A DNA stretch of 64,000 bases from assembly GCF_024362695.1 (NCBI RefSeq), contig NC_065410.1, positions 1,298,001 through 1,362,000 of the forward strand, given 5' to 3'. Positions within the stretch are counted from its first letter, which is position 1; each line of letters begins with the position of its first letter. Below the pieces are notes generated by a model. It was given only the letters and a program-made list of their open reading frames with translations, was not told the origin of the DNA and did no database searches. The translations under genes were made by a program, and so were the position numbers. The stretch is from Pectinophora gossypiella. Taxonomy: Eukaryota; Arthropoda; Insecta; Lepidoptera; Gelechiidae. Shown here piece after piece: positions 36,701 through 41,724 of this stretch.

Positions 36701-37544
36701 AATATCTTTATTCAGTAGGTAACATAGTTACACTTTGAATCGTCAATTTTTACATAACGAACGTCTCATTCGCCTAAAACTACTGCAGCTTCTCACAACC
36801 TGTATAGCCGGGGAAAAGAAGCTGCAAGAAAAACCTCGGCACAGGGCCCTAGACGTTCTTTAAAAAAATAAAAAAAATACACAAAATATTGTTATACAAT
36901 TGAGTAATTTAGCTGCCTAATATCAACTAATCCTGTGTGTATCGTCCATGTGACCCTGCGTGTAAGGTCACTGTGCACCTGTGTGTATAGTCACCGTGGC
37001 CCTGCGTGGATAGTCGCTGTAAGCCTACGGATATAGTCACTGTGACCCTGCGCGTATAGTCACTCTGACCCTGCGTGTACAGTCACTGAGGTCCTTTGTG
37101 GTATAGTCACTATGACCCTGCGTTTATAGTCACTGTGCCTGTATGGTCATTGGGGTCCTATGTGACACCGGCTTGCTTTTCAAATGGGAAACGCCGCGTG
37201 CCAATTCGATTCCCGTTACGGCCACCTCACCACCTATCACGTTGGTCTAACAGAAAGCTCATCTTGCGATTTTCGAATGTCTGAGTAGCCCAATTGGGAA
37301 TCCTAATCTTAACTAAAAAGTATAATCAAATAATGTTTAGAAATACCTAATAATCAAATGTCAATTCCGCAGATTAAGAAGAATCCAGTCGCGGGAAGGG
37401 GCTAACCTCGAATATCTAAAGAATGTCGTGATGGCATACCTGCTGTCCACAGACTACGCTGGACGCAAGCACATGCTCAACGCCATAGCCGCTGTACTCC
37501 ACTTCACTACTAGCGAAAAGAACATGGTTCTTTGTAACTTATAA
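12670..37544 (+). CDS. GCC1: Golgin GCC88/GCC1, GRIP and coiled-coil protein
   Basis: Ten exons join in frame: 12670-12754, 25129-25236, 27618-27721, 29441-29586, 31820-32075, 32425-32638, 33659-34053, 34823-35029, 36459-36646, 37373-37544. They give 1875 nt and 624 aa, with GT-AG at every boundary. The N-terminus (SKQELISTITKQADQIKRY, then RLRDVVAAYKGLAKEKEALE) matches the start of vertebrate GCC88. The middle is Glu/Lys/Gln-rich heptad-like coiled coil. The C-terminus (~575-620) is a GRIP domain. GRIP golgins bind Arl1-GTP at the trans-Golgi network and tether endosome-to-Golgi carriers; GCC88 serves retrograde transport. The start ATG has a good context (GTCAACATGG). The protein is somewhat shorter than human GCC88. 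Introns are loaded with transposons, and intron 1 (12.4 kb) hosts another gene. Exon joins are predictions from frame and splice signals. Confidence 0.93.
13014..13072 (+). repeat. SINE/RTE 3'-tail fragment
   Basis: The CCTTTGTCCAGCAGTG word followed by CGGCTGATGATG matches the end of the RTE fragment at 1830-1880. Only the tail is present, in GCC1 intron 1. Confidence 0.5.
13131..15220 (-). mobile_element. 5'-truncated jockey-clade retrotransposon with 11-bp TSD
   Basis: It is inserted antisense in GCC1 intron 1. On the minus strand it ends with an A18 tail (T-run 13133-13150). AGTTTAGAATC flanks both sides (13120-13130 and 15221-15231), an exact target-site duplication. The body is the reverse-transcriptase ORF only; the ORF1 and endonuclease regions are absent, which is typical 5' truncation. 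The intact ORF and exact duplication argue for a fairly recent insertion. Confidence 0.92.
13265..15190 (-). CDS. Reverse transcriptase of a jockey-like LINE
   Basis: Uninterrupted 641-aa ORF. Reverse transcriptase motifs appear in order: KAPGFD (~200), IPKPGKPP with SSYRPISLLP (~248-270), HQFGFR (~295), FLDVQQAFDKVW (catalytic Asp ~332), GVPQGSVLGPLL (~387-398) and FADD (417-420, the catalytic Asp pair). The C-terminal region with YLGFHLDRKQTWKTH and YGIQLWG is typical of jockey-clade elements. The AP-endonuclease domain that should precede it is missing, so the element cannot move by itself. The ATG used is merely the first Met left after truncation. It is expressed, if at all, against GCC1. 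Confidence 0.93.
   Translation of the reverse strand: MKTKEDIDSAAEYITKNIQEAAWLCTPIPRVTSKAPFNQYIPNVVREKILEKRRLRRVWHCSRHPADKKDFNRAAAELKKLLIDTENETLEVHLQNLTPAAPTKNEYSLWKTVKCREKPQSAQHPLRNVNGTWAKTDQEKAEAFGLFLSGVFTTNEDLGDRDTDREVTSFLKSDLQLSPPVRCCTPAELRRTIHDLELKKAPGFDLITAEVLRNLPRKALVLIVSLFNAILRSAYYPSIWKVSQITMIPKPGKPPHLTSSYRPISLLPVLSKVFERILATRLNECLMEGSLIPEHQFGFRRHHSTIEQVHRVCEHVRKSLEHKKYCSGVFLDVQQAFDKVWHDGLKYKLKKTLPHNMYLLLESYLESRIFYVKINDAVSDFYDIKAGVPQGSVLGPLLYLVFTADVPESDSVMTATFADDTAILSSDINAATASSNLQIHLDKVHTWMKAWRIKASATKSNHITFTLRKEDCPPVKLGQETMPHNTTVKYLGFHLDRKQTWKTHIQKKRDECNHRFRTLKWLLGRRSRLSVENKILVYKAVLKPVWTYGIQLWGAAKTSNMEILQRFQNGVLKSIAQAPWFTRMDELHEYLGMRTVKQEIATTTRLYRDRITHHQNKLARSLSDNHYMRRLKRTHIWDNMQ
15298..15384. 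repeat. Two-tier hairpin
   Basis: Outer arms 15298-15315 and 15367-15384 (TTAACCTCTCATCTGCCG and its complement) and inner arms 15321-15331/15341-15351 (CCAGACACAAT) form a nested stem. A LINE/SINE-like tail with CCCACTGCTGGG follows at 15395-15480. Confidence 0.8.
15480..16600. other. GCC1 intron 1 DNA upstream of the THAP exons
   Basis: The first exon and promoter of the THAP gene should lie here, but I could not identify a convincing ATG exon with matching phase. Otherwise it is AT-rich DNA with no recognised repeat. Confidence 0.4.
16630..22568 (+). CDS. THAP-domain zinc-finger protein, 5' end not located
   Basis: Three exons join in frame: 16630-16771 (5' edge uncertain), 18353-18535 and 22345-22568, ending in TGA; both junctions are phase 1 GT-AG. 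The product (~180 aa visible) has a C2CH THAP finger: CSYYNC, then SMFRFPWDDVNRLKVWLENC, then the Cys-x2-His pair in YLCIDHF. A basic tail follows (TPKRRRLSI, KVLKKK). THAP domains bind DNA and occur in chromatin regulators and P-element transposases. An in-frame stop at 16627 and lack of ATG mean another 5' exon is needed. It sits wholly in GCC1 intron 1 on the same strand, but its frame does not match GCC1 exon 1, so it is a nested gene rather than an alternative GCC1 form. ATTAAA overlaps the stop region (22570). Confidence 0.72.
16780..17430. other. THAP intron 1, AT-rich
   Basis: No repeat or exon was recognised. Confidence 0.4.
17440..17584. mobile_element. MITE with ~50-bp TIRs containing GCAATATTGC
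   Basis: Left arm (TTAAAATAGCCACATC, then AGCAATTCATCTAAGAAAGC) and right arm are near-exact reverse complements around a ~40-bp centre. Family members lie at 56473-56607, 43536-43932 (split by a SINE) and 38747-38851 (degraded). It is non-coding. Confidence 0.85.
17590..18350. other. THAP intron 1, second part
   Basis: AT-rich with TACC runs; no gene. A tRNA-SINE-like word (GATCTGGAGGTCCGGGT) at ~17957 shows that degraded SINE is present. Confidence 0.4.
18353..18535 (+). CDS. THAP gene exon (CxxH half of the finger)
   Basis: Acceptor TTTTCTTGTAG and donor CCAG|GTAAGC. It encodes the second half of the finger, including AENLRSRYLCIDHF with the Cys and His ligands, and the Pro of a SAVPEPY run resembling the AVPTIF box that closes THAP domains. 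Confidence 0.75.
18540..20180. repeat. TACC/GGTA-rich microsatellite region
   Basis: Dense, irregular TACCTACC and GGTAGGTA runs (for example 18575-18660, 18800-18835, 19600-19720, 20100-20120), some forming short palindromes such as GGTAGGTACCTACC. This composition is common in lepidopteran introns. Confidence 0.7.
19087..19430 (+). repeat. tRNA-headed SINE, near full length
   Basis: Box A-like TGGTCTAGTGGTTAGAGCG and box B GGTTCGATTCC sit in the head. The shared core CGGAAGGCACGTTAAGCCG and the tail GCCCAGCAGTGGGACGTATA follow. The words TAATACCTTAAT at 19070-19081 and just after the tail may be the target duplication, though the left copy does not abut the head. Confidence 0.85.
20191..20748. 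mobile_element. Non-autonomous element with ~35-bp inverted ends
   Basis: The left end AAGGCCAACCAGACGAGATA faces TATCTCGTCTGGTTGCCTTT at the right. A 31-codon acidic, Ser-rich ORF (20564-20659, with SDSSDESSLSSTDDS) near its right end may be the remnant of a transposase N-terminus; superfamily undetermined. Confidence 0.6.
20785..21175. repeat. Chimeric repeat: MITE arms around a LINE fragment
   Basis: MITE-type words (AAGTTATATCTGTCATTAT at 20793 and ATGACAGATATAACTTAAAA at 21125) enclose a minus-strand LINE-like piece (20815-21003). The latter translates with runs such as RLIGASGDARAGSYFC and IQRGNAASLLGTLP, which look like the C-terminal end of a lepidopteran non-LTR ORF. Family assignment is tentative. 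Confidence 0.45.
21201..21793. mobile_element. TA-flanked MITE, ~38-bp TIRs
   Basis: The left end TAGTCCGTTCAAAAATGATC is mirrored at 21755-21793 with two mismatches. TA dinucleotides flank both ends, as in Tc1/mariner-type MITEs. The interior is non-coding. Confidence 0.75.
22244..22312 (+). repeat. SINE tail fragment
   Basis: ACCCTGACACTAGGGTTGATGAGG matches the 3' outer part of the tRNA-headed SINE seen in reverse at 41735-41765. Confidence 0.5.
22345..22568 (+). CDS. THAP gene last exon
   Basis: Acceptor CGTTTTAG, phase 1. It encodes a basic, low-complexity tail of 74 residues (LTPKKVYKNKRLRDC, NTPKRRRLSITEDTPKCK) ending at TGA 22566. PKRRR and KVLKKK look like nuclear-localisation clusters. 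No coiled coil or transposase domain is present. Confidence 0.7.
22570..24680. other. GCC1 intron 1, 3' part
   Basis: Contains a SINE family D copy (23213-23430) and a retroelement tail (24070-24200, TATACTCACGCCTGTAATCCC). The remainder is AT-rich with no recognised gene. Confidence 0.45.
23213..23430 (+). repeat. SINE family D (CATCACAAGATGAACTAAG type)
   Basis: Related copies or fragments lie at 29040-29125, 29985-30120, 35625-35830, 37165-37310 (reverse) and 58028-58130. A GGTTTGAACCGGG-type box B-like word lies near the end that reads tRNA-like on the minus strand. Confidence 0.6.
24687..24750. repeat. Perfect 28-bp inverted repeat, 8-nt loop
   Basis: 24687-24714 and 24723-24750 are exact complements (arm contains GACCACTAGATGCCGCTAAAA). 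It can form a stable hairpin and is probably a terminal remnant of a foldback element. Confidence 0.92.
25305..25668. mobile_element. MITE with ~65-bp TIRs (CCTGCAGACACC type), full length
   Basis: The left end (TTCCTGTAAATACCGTCTAA, then TTATATCTGTCATTTTC) is mirrored at the right by GGCGGTGTCTGCAGGAATCG. Partial copies are at 29843-29935, 55750-55825 and 59310-59400, and a SINE-split full copy at 37858-38470. It lies in GCC1 intron 2 and is non-coding. Confidence 0.8.
25806..26336 (+). repeat. Three tandem 177-bp repeats
   Basis: Units start at 25806, 25983 and 26160 with AAATACCTATTTACTC and are nearly identical. The last runs into a THAP-like ATG peptide at 26320. A single diverged unit exists at 11840-12020. 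It lies in GCC1 intron 2. Confidence 0.9.
26322..26680 (+). pseudogene. THAP-like ORF fragment interrupted by a LINE tail
   Basis: ATG near 26322 gives MGGSCIVPGCNKTGHHVYLK, then a stop. Sequence homologous to the 11840-12145 copy resumes after ~26583 with a reading SVIREIRKLNEGFF. The family F repeat (26390-26583) sits between, so it inserted into an older THAP-like sequence. C-x4-C spacing (CIVPGC) is kept in this copy. Confidence 0.5.
26745..27600. other. GCC1 intron 2, remaining part
   Basis: A reversed fragment of the GATGATG-tailed repeat (26745-26790) and a retroelement 3' end with a TTTC-rich tail (27405-27455, AATAAATGTTTCTATC) are visible. The 69-aa ORF at 27305 is low-complexity and not considered real. 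Confidence 0.4.
28184..28783. mobile_element. 600-bp hAT element with 8-bp TSD and BED-finger remnant
   Basis: It begins CAGTGTTGCCAACTT and ends AAGTTGGCAACACTG, hAT-type ends. GCTACTTG flanks both sides (28176-28183, 28784-28791), an exact 8-bp duplication. On the minus strand (28389-28534) it encodes MPKPQYTQKFRDCWLRDP, then LKDWLQ and AKCKLFGILLKSHY, resembling the N-terminal BED-type finger of hAT transposases with the second Cys lost. The rest of the transposase is deleted. It lies in GCC1 intron 3. Confidence 0.88.
28798..29041 (+). repeat. Dispersed repeat, inverted partner at 38963-39190
   Basis: TCAAATGAGCTACTTTTTAC through GACCCAGTCAA matches the reverse complement of 38963-39190 along most of its length, and more loosely 56645-56990. 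No coding potential. Confidence 0.7.
29144..29408 (-). repeat. 5S/tRNA chimeric SINE, head deleted
   Basis: Reverse-oriented copy of the GAGCTCGGTGGCGCAGCGG SINE. The part with the tRNA-like box A is missing (GAGCTC joins directly to the GGTCTGCGATTG region), while the 5S-like and core parts are intact. It ends just before the GCC1 exon 4 acceptor. Confidence 0.85.
29598..29745 (+). mobile_element. ~145-bp MITE (GTACAGTCATGAG ends), copy 1
   Basis: Ends GTACAGTCATGAG/CTCGTGACTGTAC form short inverted repeats. It lies in GCC1 intron 4, 11 bp after the donor of exon 4. Same orientation as copy 3. Confidence 0.8.
30417..30772. repeat. CATAA/TTATG array repeat, copy 1
   Basis: The left arm (30430-30540) has CATAA-like motifs about every 15 bp (30430, 30445, 30460, 30484, 30498, 30512, 30528). 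The right arm (30605-30755) has TTATG-like motifs at similar spacing. A core GGGGTGGCCCAAGGGC (30570-30585) lies between. Ends GGTTCCCTATTTT and AAAAGAGGGTCCC are inverted. A second copy is at 62407-63050. It lies in GCC1 intron 4; no ORF. Confidence 0.7.
30773..31080. other. GCC1 intron 4, AT/T-rich DNA
   Basis: GC-rich start followed by T-rich sequence. The two overlapping ORFs here are low-complexity and unsupported. Confidence 0.4.
31085..31290 (+). pseudogene. LINE 3'-end fragment (same family as 50.8-52.0 kb)
   Basis: Words ACCCCACCGGCGTGGTC, GAGACGACGGCCCGAGTCGAG and TTAAATTGTACTGGGT match the 3' end of the degraded RT at 51740-51920. Other pieces are at 40890-41045, 56140-56455 (reverse) and 60235-60310. 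Confidence 0.65.
31515..31800 (-). repeat. RTE-like 3' fragment with an inserted repeat
   Basis: The outer parts (CTCACACATATTTCCCACCG; CATTCGTCGTACATACACGC) match the RTE-like 3' end seen at 32975-33450 and 57770-58025. A different ~150-bp sequence (31590-31735, with GATATGAGACTCCCGATATT) is inserted between them. Confidence 0.5.
32173..32346 (+). repeat. tRNA-headed SINE, 3' truncated
   Basis: Head with GGTTCGAATCCCGGTGG and the core up to GCACGTTAAGCCG; it then breaks off 80 bp before GCC1 exon 6. Confidence 0.8.
32975..33450 (-). pseudogene. RTE-like LINE 3' fragment
   Basis: On the minus strand, broken frames read pieces such as KLSDRVRNSEIRYGVKDD, FGHVERMKDNRITKAVY and GRPRKTYIDQIG, the C-terminal portion of an RTE-type ORF, followed by its 3' UTR with CCACCGGTGTAAGCAGAG. 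It abuts the exon 7 acceptor region of GCC1, and its 5' part is included in the 173-bp tandem duplication. Confidence 0.65.
33330..33671 (+). repeat. Tandem duplication copying the GCC1 exon 7 acceptor
   Basis: 33330-33497 and 33508-33671 are ~90% alike by eye. Each runs from LINE sequence (ATCACTCAATTTAACACCGC) through TTAATTTCCAGAAGAAACTC, so the branch/acceptor region and the first ~13 exon bases exist twice. AG positions are 33485 and 33658, 173 bp apart. Use of the upstream site would read EETPQ and hit TGA. Confidence 0.9.
33659..34053 (+). CDS. GCC1: GCC1 exon 7 (duplicated acceptor upstream)
   Basis: Longest exon, 131 codons plus a split codon, all coiled coil (for example LKSEIVLLKEKIETYKMVL). 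Reading continues past the donor GAT|GTATGT only to an intronic stop at 34110, so it is not a separate gene. The acceptor TTAATTTCCAG ending 33658 has an identical copy 173 bp upstream. Confidence 0.9.
34209..34353 (-). mobile_element. ~145-bp MITE, copy 2
   Basis: Reverse orientation relative to copy 1; ends GTACGGTCACG and CATGACTGTAC. It lies in GCC1 intron 7. Confidence 0.8.
34390..34633 (-). repeat. tRNA-headed SINE, reverse
   Basis: Box B complement GGGATTCGAACCCGAG and the SINE core are recognisable. It lies in GCC1 intron 7. Confidence 0.8.
35166..35625. mobile_element. Inverted-repeat element (~460 bp) in GCC1 intron 8
   Basis: Arms 35166-35195 and 35596-35625 (core GACGACAGGTCGACATGGCA) are complementary with about one mismatch. 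The left third is GC-rich (GCCGCGGAGGCGGGGTCG), the rest AT-rich. A minus-strand ORF crossing it contains CPDCHVDL but no recognised domain. Confidence 0.7.
35626..35830 (+). repeat. SINE family D copy
   Basis: ACATCCATCGCAAGATGAAC through GGTTCGAACCGGTGTTCC; abuts the IR element on the left and MITE copy 3 on the right. Confidence 0.65.
35831..35973 (+). mobile_element. ~145-bp MITE, copy 3
   Basis: Ends GTACAGTCATGAG and CTCGTGACCGTAC; same orientation as copy 1. It lies in GCC1 intron 8. Confidence 0.8.
36088..36377 (-). repeat. 5S/tRNA chimeric SINE, full length, reverse
   Basis: All parts are present, from the CAT-repeat tail to the GAGCTCGGTGGCGCAGCGGG head (complement). ATTATGT flanks both sides and may be a 7-bp target duplication. 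Confidence 0.88.
36699..36866 (-). repeat. LINE 3'-end repeat (family E)
   Basis: Sense strand ends TGAATAAAGATATTTTTGAA. Close copies are at 58512-58682, with tail-only pieces at 58978-59080 and 59452-59503. It shares the AGGGCCCTGTG block with family F. Confidence 0.65.
36935..37165 (+). repeat. ~25-bp minisatellite in GCC1 intron 9
   Basis: About nine degenerate units of TATAGTCACTGTGACCCTGC, each 20-27 bp, for example at 36985, 37030, 37060 and 37105. Units are too diverged, and lack unique spacers, to be CRISPR-like. Confidence 0.9.
37166..37310 (-). repeat. SINE family D fragment, reverse
   Basis: ATTCGATTCCCGTTACGGCC and ACGTTGGTCTAACAGAAAGC match family D in inverted orientation, just upstream of GCC1 exon 10. 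Confidence 0.5.
37373..37544 (+). CDS. GCC1: GCC1 exon 10 encoding the GRIP domain
   Basis: It encodes residues 568-624. NLEYLKNVVMAYLLS carries the family's conserved Tyr (Y582), which in other golgins sits at the Arl1 interface, followed by RKHMLNAIAAVLHFT. The domain lies at the extreme C-terminus as expected. The stop TAA is at 37542; a MITE begins 42 bp later and supplies the nearest ATTAAA (37667-37672). Confidence 0.9.
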
Positions 37545-37586
37545 ACAACTTATTTTTACTACTCAGAAAGCTCTGTGAGGTGTTAA

Positions 37587-37734
37587 GTAGGGTCACGAGT
37601 ACTAATATGTATACACTTTGTAACCATGTCACATTAACTTTTTTAACAAATTAAACCGTAAGTCTCATTAAATGTCAAATATGATAGTACGAAAGGGTTC
37701 CAAAGTGGGTACATGATATTGCTCATGACTGTAC
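37587..37734 (-). mobile_element. ~145-bp MITE, copy 4, in GCC1 3' UTR
   Basis: It starts 42 bp after the GCC1 stop. It carries ATTAAA at 37667-37672, the first poly(A)-like hexamer after the stop that I found, so the gene may use it; that use is inference. Confidence 0.75.
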
Positions 37735-37857
37735 TCACACCTTGCGTTTGACCTCAATCTCATCAGCCTCACTAGCAAGGAATTAGACCACGATAAACAT
37801 CTTACCCGTACTGGTTTATATTCACTATATTATTATAGACTTCTGCTGATTCAAGTA

Positions 37858-38470
37858 CATACCATCTAATTTTATTTTAAATTATACCTGTCATTTTCTT
37901 ATCCGCTGAAAAAGAGAGGGACGGGTAATCGACAAGATTTATGGAACGAGGAGCTCGGTGGCGCAGCGGTTAACGCGCTCGGTCTGCGATTGTTGAAGTT
38001 AAGCAACTTTCGCAAAGGCCGGTCATAGGATGGGTGACCAAAAAAAAGTTTTCATCTCGAGCTCCTCCGTGCTTCGGAAGACACGTTAAGCCGTTGGTCC
38101 CGGCTGCATTAGCAGTCGTTAATAACCATCAATCCGCACTGGGCCCGCGTGATGGTTTAAGGCCCGATCTCCCTATCCATCCATAGGGAAGGCCCGTGCC
38201 CCAGCAGTGGGGACGTTAATAGGCTGATGATGATGATAGGCAGCAATTTAAAATAAACTTCCAAAATGTTATATAGGCCAATAACCCGACAGAATTAAGT
38301 TGACAGCACACGTCAAACGGGTTGCATATTGTGAGCGAGATGCCTATTTTATTCGCAGATATTATATATTAACAGTTGTCAATCATCCGTCCCTTTCCTT
38401 TTCGGCGGATAAGAAAATGACAGGTATAACTTAAAAAAAATTACGAGGTGTCTGCAGGAATCGGGGCCAT
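37858..38470. mobile_element. CCTGCAGACACC-type MITE split by a SINE
   Basis: Left arm (ACCATCTAATTTTATTTTAA) and right arm (AAATTACGAGGTGTCTGCAG) correspond to the 25305-25668 element. The 5S/tRNA SINE at 37948-38237 interrupts it. Confidence 0.8.
37948..38237 (+). repeat. 5S/tRNA chimeric SINE inside a MITE
   Basis: Full-length: GGTGGCGCAGCGGTTAACGC, then GAAGTTAAGCAAC and GGATGGGTGACC (5S-like), the core with GGCACGTTAAGCC-type words, and a GATGATGATG tail. No clean target duplication was found by eye. Confidence 0.9.
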
Positions 38471-38746
38471 GTTAAGTAACTATATTCCCAATAGGGGCGT
38501 CAGAGGTGATGGGTTGGCTGTAGTATGTGTTCCTAAAAGTGTTTTGTTGATCACCTTTTATTGTAATAAATTGAATTATGGAAACTGGATGTATTTAATA
38601 CAGTATATTTTATTAAAAGAGAAATTGTTGATTAATATGATCATTCCATAAATTTAATACTTGTATTATAAAGAATTATATTTATTAAATTGACTACAGC
38701 AGTATAGTTTCATTTGCAATTACTGGGGAGGAGGAGGAGGGGAGAT

Positions 38747-38851
38747 AAAAAATGCCTCATTGAAGCAATTGGAATAAGAAAGAATTTTGCGCATATGAAA
38801 GTAAGTGCGCAATGTAAATAAATGTGAAATAGCATTATTGCATCATTTTAA
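38747..38851. repeat. Degraded GCAATATTGC-type MITE
   Basis: It keeps TTGCGCATATGAAAGTAAG and the outer TTAAAAT/ATTTTAA-like ends, but the arms are eroded. Confidence 0.5.
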
Positions 38852-38962
38852 CTCCGCTGATCTCTAACTGTTCTGTGCTTAGATTCATGATACTGTTATA
38901 AACTGTTTAAATACGTTATTGATAATTACATTGTCTTATCTAAGACCAAAACAATAGGGCAT

Positions 38963-39190
38963 TTGACTGGGTCAAAGATAAATTATAAAATCCTAATCTA
39001 GAAATAGAAGCCAGTCTAAGAAGATGAAAAAACAATCTCATTTTACTATTCGACTTGTTTTCGAATTTTATTTACGAATTAAGTAACAATGAGTACGACG
39101 TTTGGCCGCTTTCATTGATGACGTCACAGTACAGTATTTCCATGCAATCTCCAAAGAAAACTTTCGTTTTGACGAGTATCTCATTTGACT
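38963..39190 (-). repeat. Inverted copy of the 28798-29041 repeat
   Basis: It runs from TTGACTGGGTCAAAGATAAA-type sequence through ATCTCATTTGACT; a reverse complement of the intron 3 copy 10 kb away. Confidence 0.7.
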
Positions 39191-39289
39191 AGGCTGTCAA
39201 GTTGCCTATTATGTAACTAAAATTGTTTGGCATAACATTTTATAACAAGCAAGGAAGAAAAATTCGAAAATCGAATCGAATGAAGTTGC

Positions 39290-39597
39290 AACGCTTCGAC
39301 CGTTGATAGATGGCGTTCGCGCTACCGTGTGAAGTCGGATCAGTTACGAACGGATCGTGGTGACGAACGCGCGCGCGTCGGGCAGTCACCAACAAAACAC
39401 CGTGCGGGTACTCGATCGGAACGCGGCCGCGCGCGTGTTGTAATTGTTTTACCATTGGGATTTTTGTACTGTTTTCGTGCCCTATCGTTTAAAGGGGTTG
39501 CGTAGGTGTCCGAGCCGCCGCAGTGACAGGATTGTTGGTGATGTGCGGTGTGAGCAGACATTTTTCATGGAGGTGTCTTTGGCGGTTTCATCGGAAG
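39290..39597 (+). promoter_or_regulatory. CpG-rich candidate first exon/promoter
   Basis: A 300-bp island rich in CG (CGCGCGCGTCGGG, GCGGCCGCGCGCG) stands out from AT-rich surroundings and ends in a strong donor GGAAG|GTAAGT at 39597/39598. An ATG at 39567 would give ten codons plus one base (MEVSLAVSSE) before the donor; a second frame starts at 39541. No downstream exon was recognised in the window, so a long first intron or a non-coding first exon is possible. Confidence 0.4.
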
Positions 39598-39599
39598 GT

Positions 39600-40885
39600 A
39601 AGTACATCCACAATCTTTAAAAATTTTCCTTATTTTATGATAATTAGGTACCTATATCGTAAAACAGTATTTTTCATTGTGCTCGCTCGTGTTTATATAC
39701 TAAACCATGCTATTATGTAACAAAATCTGATCTTATAAATGATCAAAAAGGTTTTAATTTGAAGGAAAATAGTAATCTGAACGTAGTAGGTAGTATTATT
39801 CCTTATTCTATGTCCCAGCCACAGATATTTTTTAACAAGATGAAAATGAGAAAGCGTCTAATAAACTAATTTTGTCGTTTTTATCATGTAGGTATCAAGT
39901 TTAGTAAAGGTAGGTAGGTACATCAATTTATTCGCGTGTTTTACAGCTCACCAACATTTGACAGTTTCAAAATATGTTCCTCAAAAAAATATATAGTTCA
40001 TATCACTGGGTTATGAGTTATGATATCCATACATTGAAGGCATTTAATTACTTTTTATATTTTTTTTTTTGTTTTTTTTTTTTTTATTTATCATGATGCT
40101 CTATGAAAAAGGGGTTTACTTTTCAAAGAGAACTGTTTTGTGCTGCTTGCCATCTGTTGACAAAATATTGTACTACATTTCTACGTCATCGCTTTGAGAG
40201 TGCTATCATAAGTTTCGCGTTTAACAACGAAGTTCACTTGCAATCCGTTAGATGTCACTACAAAAATATAATTCTCATAATTACTTACGCACTCTAAAAA
40301 CTTTTATGATTTTTCTAGACTTTCTATACCTACCTATTCAGTAGGATTGATCATTTTTCTGTGTTGTCTCCGTCGATCTGTATAATTTCGATTACCCAAA
40401 ATCCGGAGGCAGGGTTATCAAACTTTTACTGTACCTATATCTACATAATTTAATCACCCCTAAAATCTATTTATTTTGTTTTTGTATTTGAAAATTTAAT
40501 ATTTACTTATTGACATGTGATTTTGACATTGGATTATAATAATAAACTCACACCCGTGATACCAATGGGATGAACAGAGCCAGTATAATATATTTATTAG
40601 CTAAAACAAAATCTTAGAAATAGTAATTTCACTATGTTTGAAAATCAATTTAAAATATATTTGGTAAGTACTAAAATAAGGAAGTTATTGACCCAGAAAA
40701 ACCTTTCAGGCAAATTACCATTGGGACATTTAGCATCCCTTAGCATGTTACTCGTTCGTATCTTATCCATATTGAAATGAATATTTATGTTAAAGCTAGC
40801 GACTCGCCCCGGCTTCGCACGGATGTTAGCCACAGTACCTATATGTTACATTATTTTTTCTATCATAGCGTTGTGTCAGTCAACG
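39600..40885. other. AT-rich DNA, possible first intron
   Basis: T-runs and TACC words; no gene. Small ORFs have no family resemblance. A retroelement tail (ACTCACACCCGTGATACC) lies near 40545. Confidence 0.4.
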
Positions 40886-40889
40886 AGTC

Positions 40890-41045
40890 GAGCCATAGAG
40901 GCCCTAGGTCTCTGATACGGTCCCCGCCGACGTGGTTGGCGTTTTTCCTCTTTCACTCTCTAACATCCTCTCAGACGAGACTCCTTTAGCCGAGGTTTGC
41001 TTCCACCTAGGCACCTCCAGGCTTGTCGTGTTCAATTTTATACCG
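40890..41045 (+). pseudogene. LINE 3'-end fragment
   Basis: CCGCCGACGTGGTTGGC, CTCTCAGACGAGACTCC and CCTAGGCACCTCCAGGCTTG parallel 51750-51890. The coding frame is lost. Confidence 0.5.
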
Positions 41046-41330
41046 AGCGCCTCCGAGACCTAGTAGTTAGAGCGTGCGATTCACGATCTGGAGGTCCGGG
41101 TTCGATGCCCGATGGGAACATCGTCGAAATCTCTTTGAGACCTCGACGTCCTTTGTTTGGTAAGGAAATTGCAGGCTTGAATCACCTGATTGTCCGAGAA
41201 CGAAAGATGATTACGTGCTTCGGATGCAAGTTGAGTCGCTGGTCTTTCAACGTGGTGGAATATGCTCCATATCCCCTCCGGTTGAGAAAATGGGAGGGTT
41301 TAAGCTCATCAGTGGGACGTGTAAAGGTCA
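41046..41330 (+). repeat. tRNA-headed SINE
   Basis: Head CCTAGTAGTTAGAGCG and GGTTCGATGCC, a diverged core, and a tail with CAGTGGGACGTG. Confidence 0.75.
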
Positions 41331-41724
41331 TTTATGTTATGTTATTCACCTTAGCCTGACTATAAGAAGTTACTCGAAAACTTAGTCAACTTGAAGTAGG
41401 TAGGTACTTACATATTTCGGTAAGTGAGTTGTAACCGAAACGGTTTAACATGCCTTAATATTTATTGACTTACCATAGATAATGTCAAGAACCGCTTGCA
41501 AATCAATTTCCACAATATACAACGGAAGTATGACTTGCCATACTTGACGTTAATACCCCCACCACCCCATTAATCGGCTGAGTACCACGCAGACCGTAGA
41601 CGCGAATCGACTATTATGTGGTGAAGCTTGATTTAATTACAAACAGCTAATAACTGTCTGGCACCAACAGGTCATTTTCCTTTACTTACCTATCCATTTA
41701 TTAGACAAACACGTATGGATTGTT

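Noticed and set aside
36935..37165. CRISPR-like array
   Set aside because: Units are degenerate, contiguous without unique spacers, and the genome is an insect's; it is a minisatellite.
37980..38040. 5S rRNA-like sequence
   Set aside because: Only ~50 bp match, embedded in a SINE with tRNA-like and core parts; not a 5S gene.
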